Of a stretch of 15,248 bases of DNA, positions 7,346-15,248 are shown one piece after another; position 1 is the first letter of the stretch; each line of letters opens with the position of its first letter. The stretch is taken from positions 1-15,248 of the forward strand of contig CAMIEW010000004.1 of the NCBI GenBank assembly GCA_946222055.1. Reading direction: 5' to 3'. A program made the translations under genes and the position numbers. The notes beneath the pieces were generated by a model. That model ran no database searches, was not told the DNA's origin, and worked only from the letters and a program-made list of their open reading frames with translations. The stretch comes from an uncultured Porphyromonas sp. (GTDB lineage Bacteria > Bacteroidota > Bacteroidia > Bacteroidales > Porphyromonadaceae).

Positions 7346-8113
7346 ATGAGGTACTTCCTCTACATAGCATACGACGGTACCGACTTCCTCGGCTGGCAAT
7401 CACAGCCCGAGGGTCGCACTGTACAGGGAGAGCTGGAGCTGAGACTCTCTACCATGCTTCGTCGCCCCATATCCATTACCGGAGCGGGGCGGACAGACAC
7501 CGGGGTGCACGCCGCTCGGATGGCGTGTCATCTGGACCTCGACCTATCGGGCAAAGAGATGGATCAAGTAACTTACCGTCTGCGACGCTTCCTTCCTCCG
7601 GACATTGCTCTACTGGAGGTCAGACGGGTGACGGCTGACGCCCATGCCCGATTTGATGCGGTGAGTCGCCGCTACGGGTACCACGTGAGGACCGAGGCAT
7701 CGCCCTTTACCCGGAAGTACTGTACCCTCGTCCCCGAGACGCTGGACTTTGGGGCGATGAACGAAGCAGCCTCACACCTCATCGGAGAGCACGACTTTAC
7801 CACATTCTCCAAGAAGCACTCGCAGGTCAAGACACACAACTGCACCGTCACGGAGGCGAAGTGGGAGCGGGACTCCTCCCTCGGCGAGTGTTGCTACACC
7901 TTTCACATCACAGCCAATCGCTTCCTTAGAAATATGGTCCGCGGTATAGTCGGGACACTATTTGACGTAGGTAGGGGGAGGATGGAGCCATCTGCCTTCA
8001 GAGATCTACTGACCGCCAGAGACCGATCCCTCTGTGGCTCGTCAGCGCCGAGCGAGGGGCTCTTCCTGGAGGAGGTGACTTACCCAGCCTCTATTTTCGA
8101 GCTTGATCAGTAG
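7346..8113 (+). CDS. truA: tRNA pseudouridine synthase A (TruA)
   Basis: TruA converts uridines 38-40 of the tRNA anticodon arm to pseudouridine. The 255-residue protein has the full family layout: MRYFLYIAYDGTDFLGWQ at the start, the catalytic motif GAGRTDTGVHA with Asp51, RFDAVSRRYGYHV near residue 103, NRFLRNMVRGIVGTL near 190, and the closing APSEGLFL. Length is normal for the family. It follows a strong terminator by only 12 bp, and I see no separate promoter in that gap, so expression must come from readthrough or from a promoter overlapping the upstream terminator. A G+C-rich 10-bp palindrome CCTCATGAGG (8122-8131) lies 9 bp past the stop, but lacks a T-tract. Confidence 0.96.
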   Translation: MRYFLYIAYDGTDFLGWQSQPEGRTVQGELELRLSTMLRRPISITGAGRTDTGVHAARMACHLDLDLSGKEMDQVTYRLRRFLPPDIALLEVRRVTADAHARFDAVSRRYGYHVRTEASPFTRKYCTLVPETLDFGAMNEAASHLIGEHDFTTFSKKHSQVKTHNCTVTEAKWERDSSLGECCYTFHITANRFLRNMVRGIVGTLFDVGRGRMEPSAFRDLLTARDRSLCGSSAPSEGLFLEEVTYPASIFELDQ

Positions 8114-8249
8114 GGACAAACCCTCATGAGGACGTCATCCGAGGACACACTCCTTTGACATAAATCTATTACCGGTATTAGTCGGAGGGCTAACCGAGGA
8201 CATAGGAGAGAGCCTTAGGAAGAAGGATCTCAGAGGAGTGAAAAATGAG

Positions 8250-8257
8250 TATCTTTG
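8250..8257 (+). promoter_or_regulatory. -7 promoter element ahead of the small membrane protein/pfp unit
   Basis: TATCTTTG matches TAnnTTTG exactly and lies 40 bp before the ATG at 8298. No clear -33 TTG is found at 19-21 bp upstream. It probably drives both the 72-residue protein and pfp, which lies 24 bp after it. Confidence 0.5.
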
Positions 8258-8297
8258 TACTACCAGGTAAGAAGTATCACACTAATCCATTTTTACC

Positions 8298-8516
8298 ATG
8301 CCTCCCGGACCAAAGTTTTTTCGTGGCTTCAGAGCAGTCGCATTAGCAGGAGTCGTCATCTCTATTATTGGCGCCATCGTCTGCTTCATTTTCTTAGCAG
8401 GCTGGATGAAGTCCTACTTTGGACTATTGTGCCTGATACTGGCACTGAATTTCGGGCTGATGCTCTACTTCATCAGTCACAACGATCCATCCAAGAGGGG
8501 GAAGAAAGAGGAATAA
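8298..8516 (+). CDS. Small two-helix membrane protein upstream of pfp, function unknown
   Basis: The 72-residue product has a short basic N-terminus (PKFFRGFR), two hydrophobic helices (about residues 13-34 and 40-59) joined by a short GWMKSY turn, and a charged C-terminus (HNDPSKRGKKEE). By the positive-inside rule both ends are probably cytoplasmic. I do not recognise the family. It sits 41 bp after a -7 promoter element and 24 bp before the pfp start, in the same orientation with no terminator between, so the two probably share a transcript. Open-frame length, hydrophobicity pattern and promoter position support a real gene. Confidence 0.7.
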   Translation: MPPGPKFFRGFRAVALAGVVISIIGAIVCFIFLAGWMKSYFGLLCLILALNFGLMLYFISHNDPSKRGKKEE

Positions 8517-8540
8517 ACATCACACACTTATACACATCTT

Positions 8541-10187
8541 ATGAGAGTAAGCGAACTACAGAGAGAAAGAAAATCCTACCAGCCCAAGATGCCTAACGTG
8601 CTCAAGGGTAAGCTACACGCCGTCAAGGGTGAGCCGACTGTGTCGGTGGCTGACCAGGAGAGAGTAAAGGAACTCTTCCCCTACACCTACGGCATGCCGA
8701 GCATTACCTTCGAGGAGGGTGAGGATGCCGGTGCCAAGCACGAGCCGATCAATGTAGGTGTCCTCCTGTCCGGTGGTCAAGCCCCCGGCGGACACAATGT
8801 GATCGCCGGGATCTTTGACGGAATCAAGGCACTCAATCCTAAGAGCAGGCTCTACGGATTCCTGATGGGGCCTTCCGGACTGATCGAGCACAAGTATATC
8901 GAGCTCACAGATGAGATCATCGACGAGTATCGTAATACGGGCGGATTTGACATGATCGGCTCCGGACGTACCAAGCTGGAGACTAAGGATCAGTTCGACA
9001 GCGGACTCGAGATCCTGCGTGAGCTGGGGATCTCTGCTCTCGTGATCGTCGGCGGTGACGACTCCAATACCAACGCTTGCGTACTCGCCGAGTACTACAA
9101 GTCGATCGATGCAGGAGTACAGGTGATCGGTTGCCCCAAGACGATCGATGGAGACCTCAAGAACGAGCAGATAGAGACCTCCTTTGGCTTCGATACCGCT
9201 ACCAAGGTCTACTCTGAGATCATCGGTAATATCGAGCGTGACTGCAACTCTGCGCGCAAGTACTGGCACTTCATCAAGGTAATGGGACGCTCTGCCTCTC
9301 ACATCGCCCTCGAGTGCGCTCTCCAGACGCAGCCCAATATCTGTCTTATCTCTGAGGAAGTGGAGGAGAAGAAGCAATCCCTTAATCAGATCGTTGAGTA
9401 TATAGCCTCAATTGTGGCCAAGCGTGCTGCTGAGGGCAATAACTTTGGCGTGGCTCTTATCCCGGAGGGACTGATCGAGTTTATCCCCTCGATGCGAGAT
9501 CTCATCAGTGAGCTGAATGATCTCCTCGCCAAGGAGGGTGACGACTTTGCCCGGACCCCGAAGGAGGAGCAGCTGGAGTTTATCGCCTCACGTCTCTCTA
9601 CAGATAACGCCGAGACCTTCCGCTCCCTTCCGGATACGGTAGCTTTCCAGATCGCCGGAGAGAGAGACCCTCACGGCAACGTACAGGTATCACTGATTGA
9701 GACTGAGAAGCTCCTATCAGGAATGGTGGCGAAGAAACTCTCAGAGTGGAAGAAGGAGGGGAAGTACGAGGGCTCCTTTAAGACTCAGCATCACTTCCTC
9801 GGATACGAGGGTCGCTGCGCCGCGCCGTCCAATTTTGACGCAGACTACTGCTATACTCTAGGCTTTACGGCAAGTAAGCTGATCGAGGCCGGTCTGACGG
9901 GATACATGAGTTCTGTGCAGAACCTCACAAAGGAGGTCTCCGAGTGGATTGCAGGCGGCACTCCGATCACAATGATGTTCAATATTGAGCGCCGTGGTGG
10001 TAAGGACAAGCCGGTGATCCGTAAGGCACTGGTAGACCTGGAGGGCGCCCCCTTCAGAGAGTTTGAGAGCCACCGCGAGGAGTGGGCTAAGGAGACAGCA
10101 TTCGTCTATCCCGGTCCGATCCAGTACTGGGGTCCGAGCTCCGTATGTGATCGTCCTACCAAGACCATTCTCCTTGAGCACAAGTAA
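8541..10187 (+). CDS. pfp: Pyrophosphate-dependent phosphofructokinase (diphosphate-fructose-6-phosphate 1-phosphotransferase)
   Basis: The enzyme reversibly phosphorylates fructose 6-phosphate with pyrophosphate instead of ATP in glycolysis and gluconeogenesis. The 548-residue length fits the long PFP type, far longer than bacterial ATP-PFK (about 320). Motifs in order are LLSGGQAPGGHN (75-86); GGDDSNTNA (171-179), where the second Asp of GGDD is the known mark of pyrophosphate use; PKTIDGDLKN (199-208), with the catalytic Asp203 and the PFP-type Lys200; and MGRSASHIALECAL (248-261), contacting the sugar phosphate. The start at 8541 gives the family-typical N-terminus ending KSYQPKMPNVLKG and SVADQE. 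It lies 24 bp after the small two-helix protein gene and ends in a strong terminator. Confidence 0.96.
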   Translation: MRVSELQRERKSYQPKMPNVLKGKLHAVKGEPTVSVADQERVKELFPYTYGMPSITFEEGEDAGAKHEPINVGVLLSGGQAPGGHNVIAGIFDGIKALNPKSRLYGFLMGPSGLIEHKYIELTDEIIDEYRNTGGFDMIGSGRTKLETKDQFDSGLEILRELGISALVIVGGDDSNTNACVLAEYYKSIDAGVQVIGCPKTIDGDLKNEQIETSFGFDTATKVYSEIIGNIERDCNSARKYWHFIKVMGRSASHIALECALQTQPNICLISEEVEEKKQSLNQIVEYIASIVAKRAAEGNNFGVALIPEGLIEFIPSMRDLISELNDLLAKEGDDFARTPKEEQLEFIASRLSTDNAETFRSLPDTVAFQIAGERDPHGNVQVSLIETEKLLSGMVAKKLSEWKKEGKYEGSFKTQHHFLGYEGRCAAPSNFDADYCYTLGFTASKLIEAGLTGYMSSVQNLTKEVSEWIAGGTPITMMFNIERRGGKDKPVIRKALVDLEGAPFREFESHREEWAKETAFVYPGPIQYWGPSSVCDRPTKTILLEHK

Positions 10188-10209
10188 GATCTAACAGCGG
10201 TCTATTAGC

Positions 10210-10247
10210 AAAGGGGCGAGATCGGAATATCCGATCTCGCCCCTTTT
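10210..10247 (+). terminator. Strong Rho-independent terminator of pfp
   Basis: A perfect 17-bp stem pairs 10210-10226 with 10230-10246 around an ATA loop; the core is GGGGCGAGATCGG. The 3' arm ends in TTTT (10244-10247). This is the longest perfect hairpin I found in the window. It begins 22 bp after the pfp stop. Confidence 0.9.
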
Positions 10248-10249
10248 GC

Positions 10250-10257
10250 TATCTTTG
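10250..10257 (+). promoter_or_regulatory. -7 promoter element for nadK, abutting the pfp terminator
   Basis: TATCTTTG matches TAnnTTTG exactly and begins 2 bp after the terminator T-run, 36 bp before the nadK ATG. Any -33 contact would fall inside the terminator hairpin, where no TTG is seen. Confidence 0.5.
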
Positions 10258-10293
10258 TCTACGAGGATTTTCAAAGACCTTTAGAGTAGTTTT

Positions 10294-11196
10294 ATGAGGA
10301 TACACATCATAGGCTCGACCCATCAGACCGCCTCACCCGATACCCTTCGAGGTATCCTAGATATCCTGACGGCTGACAGGGCGGACGAGGTAACCATAGA
10401 CAGCCGGTTTTTTGGATACCTGATCCAGCACGACATGGCTCCATCGGGCGTGAGGACCTACCCCCTCAGTGGGACTATCGACACGGATCTAATGATCTGC
10501 ATCGGAGGGGACGGCACATTTCTGAGAGGGGCTAAGCTGGTGGCCGGCACTGAGGCAGGGATCATCGGTCTGAACTCCGGGCATCTGGGATTTCTCTCCA
10601 GCATGCAGCCTGATGTACTCTCCTCCTACTGGGATGAGATACGATCAGGAGGTGCTCAGGTGGACGAGCGGGCCACTCTGGAGGCTGTGGTGACCTCTCC
10701 CGAGGGTAAGATCCTTCATCAGGGGATTGCGCTCAATGAGGTCTCCATCATCAGGCGAGACATACTGAGCATGATCCGAGTCACAACTAAGGTGTGCGGT
10801 CAGTGGATGGTCGACTATCAGGCTGACGGAGTGCTCGTGTCCACGCCTACCGGCTCCTCAGCCTATGCGCTGAGCGTAGGTGGACCACTGGTTCACCCCG
10901 ACTGCTCCACCCTCCTCATTGTTCCGATAGCGCCCCACTCTCTCACGATGCGACCGATACTTATACCCGACAGCATGACGGTAGACTTCGAGATCAGCAG
11001 CCGATCGGGAACTTTTGCCATCGCTCTGGATGGGAGAGGAAAGGACTTCCCTGACAATTGCAAGGTAACGGTGCGGAAGTCGGATCGCACAGTTAGAGTA
11101 CTCCACACCAGCGGTTACCAGTATTTTGATAACCTACGCAAGAAGCTTATGTGGGGGGCTGACTCTCGTACAGACGAGACCTCTCCTTCGAACTAA
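10294..11196 (+). CDS. nadK: NAD kinase
   Basis: NAD kinase makes NADP from NAD and ATP (or polyphosphate in some bacteria) in the cytosol. The 300-residue protein carries the family motifs: GGDGTFL (71-77) with the catalytic Asp73, NSGHLGFLS (94-102), LNEVSI (147-152) with the NE pair that binds the nicotinamide ribose, ADGVLVSTPTGSSAYALSVGGP (177-198) with the glycine-rich NAD-binding loop, and PIAPHSLTMRPI (211-222). Length is normal. The gene has its own -7 element just past the pfp terminator. Its TAA stop (11194-11196) overlaps the TAG stop of the opposing DUF4954 gene (11195-11193), so there is no intergenic terminator on this side. Confidence 0.96.
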   Translation: MRIHIIGSTHQTASPDTLRGILDILTADRADEVTIDSRFFGYLIQHDMAPSGVRTYPLSGTIDTDLMICIGGDGTFLRGAKLVAGTEAGIIGLNSGHLGFLSSMQPDVLSSYWDEIRSGGAQVDERATLEAVVTSPEGKILHQGIALNEVSIIRRDILSMIRVTTKVCGQWMVDYQADGVLVSTPTGSSAYALSVGGPLVHPDCSTLLIVPIAPHSLTMRPILIPDSMTVDFEISSRSGTFAIALDGRGKDFPDNCKVTVRKSDRTVRVLHTSGYQYFDNLRKKLMWGADSRTDETSPSN

Positions 11197-13160
11197 ACCC
11201 GTAACTGGCTGATGACTGAGTCGTAGAGGCTCTGCTTCCGCTCCATATGCTTGCGGACACACTGGACATACTCATCCTGATCCAGCTCCTGCTTGATATC
11301 CGAAGCAGAGACAGATAAGTATGATACCCGTCGGTCAATAGCATGCTCCTTTTCTGCATCCTGGATGAGATGACGATCAATCGTCAGTACTGCATCGATC
11401 CACCGATCCAGGATCTCATAGATCATCTCAGAGGACAGAGTCTCGGACTTATCGAGCCCATACCACCGGCAGATCAGGTCGTAGCTCCAGTCCCACTCTA
11501 GCTCGTAGTACCTTTGATGCAGAGATCGGATCTGACGGCTAAATTCGTCAATCGTCGCATAAGCCGACTCTCTCAAGCCTTCGGTGAGATGCCTAACACC
11601 CATCTCCGGGGCGATCATGCCACATAAGTCAGTCCAGAGACCTACTCCCTCAGCGTGATCAGGCCGCAGTAGTTCATTCAGATCGCTAATGCTGGAGACT
11701 TCCTGGCTACCTGCTTTGTCCCTAATACGTGTAATGAGCGAGTTGCCAATAAACTTGTCGATCCCTAGCCTGTAGATCCTAAGTCCATGGTGCAGGGACG
11801 ATGACTTAAGGTGGAGATTATGATAAATATAGGTCTCATCGTGCTGCCCCACAAAGTCAAGCAACTCCTGCAGCTTGTGATACCCTTGCTCCATCTTCCC
11901 CACAGAGTAAGGACTGAGGAGGTTGTAATTGACACAGTCGAGCTTGCAGTCGTTCGGCCGCTTATCTCGTGAGGGCCACTTCTTGGCATCACGCATAGTA
12001 CCGATGGTCAGAAGCGCTCGACCCGGCACAAGGTAGGTCTCGTTATGATTCTCTATCACGTAACTGAATGGGAAGGAGGAGGTATCCACGTGGTCCGTAT
12101 GTCGTCCCATGATCAGACTGAATGGTCCGATCCTCGAGGGCCAGAGGATATACGAATCGCTCGAGGTCTTACTTCCCCGCTCCACGACTCCGTGATGGAT
12201 GGGACCGGTCTTATAGAGGTGATTACTTTGATTGGATCCCGACCCGGCATTAAGGAATGAGAAAAAGCCTGCGATGAGCAGGGAACTCTTATGCATCGAG
12301 ACGGTGAATGGACCGGCTACAATAGCTGCCGCCTCCCCATTTTCCAGGTTACAGTTGCTGAATATCAGAGACTCATTGGCAGAGAAGAGATTGCCCACCA
12401 TTGCAGACTGTCCAACAAATACCATGTGCAGCGTACAATTATCCACCATCGATGCACCTGCCACCGCGATGAAGTGCCGACCGATCACTCCATTGCCCAC
12501 CTGTGCAGGGTATCCCGGTCGACTACAGAGGGAGAAGTCACTTAGGATCGACGCACCGTCGATGATACTTCCCCCACCAATGTAGCCATCTATGATCGTG
12601 CCGGTATTGACGATCCTGACATTGTCTCCTATCGTTCCCCGTGCCGAGCGACACTCCTCTACATCCTGAGCAATCAGCCTGAGCAACTCCTTCCGAGCAG
12701 GGTCTGACTCAGATAGGGTCACCAGTAGATAGGCAATCTGTGCGGTCAGCTTGCGAGAGAGAGGTACTTCGATGCCACCGGTTTCATTGAGCACCGGCAC
12801 AGGGACACCGTTGCCGAAAGTAGATGGACCTGACATGTAGATGGCACTGACATTACTGATCGTCACATCCTCTCCGATATCATAGTCAGAGATACAGTCT
12901 CGAACATTGGCAATATAGGCACCATTGCCAACTGTGGTGTCCTTCAGTAGAGCATGACAGATCCCATTATTTCGCCGGATCCCATATCGATCCACGTGCA
13001 TGCCAGACAGGTCTCCGAGGCTGCAATGCCCCACAAACGTCACCTCAGTCAGCTGTGAGGGATCGAAGGTCTCACTTACCTCGATGCGGCTCCAGTCATC
13101 TGCCTGACACCGTCTGGTATCCTCCAGAAGTCTGATCTCCTCCTCTGTCAAGTTTCTCAT
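11193..13160 (-). CDS. DUF4954 family protein with left-handed beta-helix (hexapeptide) repeats
   Basis: I start the 655-residue protein at the ATG at 13160 (MRNLTEEEIRLLED). The frame is open to 13217, but that extension runs toward the gyrB terminator and is not family-like. Family assignment is from memory. The first ~300 residues contain repeats of the LbH type (for example VGNGAYI, IGEDVTI, IGDNVRI, IGGGSIIDGASI). Strongly patterned blocks are VLNETGG (123-129), GPIHHGVVERGSK (319-331), SYILWPSRIGPFSLIMGRH (336-354) and DTSSFPFSYVIE (359-370). The last ~250 residues look helical and are rich in Trp, Tyr and charged residues. There is no signal peptide, so it is probably cytoplasmic. LbH domains occur in acyltransferases and nucleotide-sugar enzymes, but no such activity is shown here. 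It lies 119 bp downstream of gyrB behind a terminator and ends tail to tail with nadK. Confidence 0.88.
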   Translation of the reverse strand: MRNLTEEEIRLLEDTRRCQADDWSRIEVSETFDPSQLTEVTFVGHCSLGDLSGMHVDRYGIRRNNGICHALLKDTTVGNGAYIANVRDCISDYDIGEDVTISNVSAIYMSGPSTFGNGVPVPVLNETGGIEVPLSRKLTAQIAYLLVTLSESDPARKELLRLIAQDVEECRSARGTIGDNVRIVNTGTIIDGYIGGGSIIDGASILSDFSLCSRPGYPAQVGNGVIGRHFIAVAGASMVDNCTLHMVFVGQSAMVGNLFSANESLIFSNCNLENGEAAAIVAGPFTVSMHKSSLLIAGFFSFLNAGSGSNQSNHLYKTGPIHHGVVERGSKTSSDSYILWPSRIGPFSLIMGRHTDHVDTSSFPFSYVIENHNETYLVPGRALLTIGTMRDAKKWPSRDKRPNDCKLDCVNYNLLSPYSVGKMEQGYHKLQELLDFVGQHDETYIYHNLHLKSSSLHHGLRIYRLGIDKFIGNSLITRIRDKAGSQEVSSISDLNELLRPDHAEGVGLWTDLCGMIAPEMGVRHLTEGLRESAYATIDEFSRQIRSLHQRYYELEWDWSYDLICRWYGLDKSETLSSEMIYEILDRWIDAVLTIDRHLIQDAEKEHAIDRRVSYLSVSASDIKQELDQDEYVQCVRKHMERKQSLYDSVISQLRV

Positions 13161-13193
13161 CACATAATCTATTTCTTTAGAAAATAAACCTGT

Positions 13194-13234
13194 AAAAATG
13201 ACGAGTGCAACCAACAAACCGTCAGTTGCACTCG
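13194..13234 (-). terminator. Rho-independent terminator of gyrB
   Basis: A perfect 10-bp stem, CGAGTGCAAC (13202-13211) with GTTGCACTCG (13225-13234), has a 13-nt loop. On the minus strand it is followed by TCA and five Ts (13198-13194). A smaller hairpin (13251-13256 with 13265-13270) lies between it and the gyrB stop. The region also has to contain any promoter for DUF4954; only a partial match (TATTTTCT, with a TTG 21 bp upstream inside the hairpin) is seen. Confidence 0.8.
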
Positions 13235-13279
13235 CCTAAAATCTAATAATCGTCCTCTTGCAGAAGGACGACATACATA

Positions 13280-15247
<1,968 letters not shown>

Positions 15248-15248
15248 T

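Noticed and set aside
8613..9377. A 254-codon open frame on the minus strand antisense to pfp.
   Set aside because: The plus-strand PFP has all family motifs; the antisense product has no recognisable domain.
13161..13217. Upstream extension of the DUF4954 frame, giving a hydrophobic N-terminus.
   Set aside because: It reaches the gyrB terminator and would leave no room for a promoter or leader; the ATG at 13160 gives a plausible cytoplasmic start.

Overview
The window looks like a chromosomal segment from a member of the Bacteroidota, most likely order Bacteroidales and possibly Porphyromonas-like. Base composition is moderate, roughly mid-50s % GC by eye. The evidence is: Bacteroidota-type promoter elements (TAnnTTTG) upstream of several genes, few recognisable Shine-Dalgarno sites, a tRNA gene without an encoded CCA, a DUF4954 protein, a membrane-anchored Skp-like protein next to a small conserved membrane protein, a pyrophosphate-dependent phosphofructokinase, and a lipoprotein fucosidase. 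Genus is an inference; no database search was possible. I see no insertion sequence, integrase, phage gene, CRISPR array or defence gene. This is mostly a housekeeping region with several family-level unknowns.

Bases 1-5705 hold a tightly packed minus-strand operon. In transcription order it encodes an M24 Xaa-Pro peptidase, a CPBP intramembrane protease, a GH29 alpha-L-fucosidase lipoprotein, endonuclease IV (nfo), IspE, and the first 32 codons of a secreted protein whose start resembles 5'-nucleotidase-type metallophosphatases. Gaps are 36 bp, a 17-bp overlap, 13 bp, 3 bp and a 4-bp ATGA overlap, so co-transcription and translational coupling are likely. The operon mixes peptide and fucosyl-glycan breakdown at the cell envelope with DNA repair and isoprenoid synthesis.

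Bases 5706-10293 are read from the plus strand in separate units. They are tRNA-Phe(GAA) with its own promoter and terminator; a 72-residue membrane protein followed by a membrane-anchored Skp/OmpH-like protein and a strong terminator; truA; then another, unrelated 72-residue membrane protein followed by pfp, which ends in a 17-bp perfect terminator hairpin. A promoter-like element for nadK lies immediately after that hairpin.

Bases 10294-15248 hold nadK on the plus strand, meeting a minus-strand DUF4954 gene tail to tail with overlapping stop codons. Behind DUF4954 is gyrB, also minus strand, separated from it by a terminator. gyrB is complete; its start codon lies 4 bases from the window end.

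The best candidates for new biology are the DUF4954 protein (beta-helix repeats and a strongly patterned central block, no known function), the coupled CPBP protease/GH29 lipoprotein pair, the membrane-tethered Skp-like protein with its small partner, and the 72-residue protein ahead of pfp. None of these amounts to a clear new multi-gene system from sequence alone.
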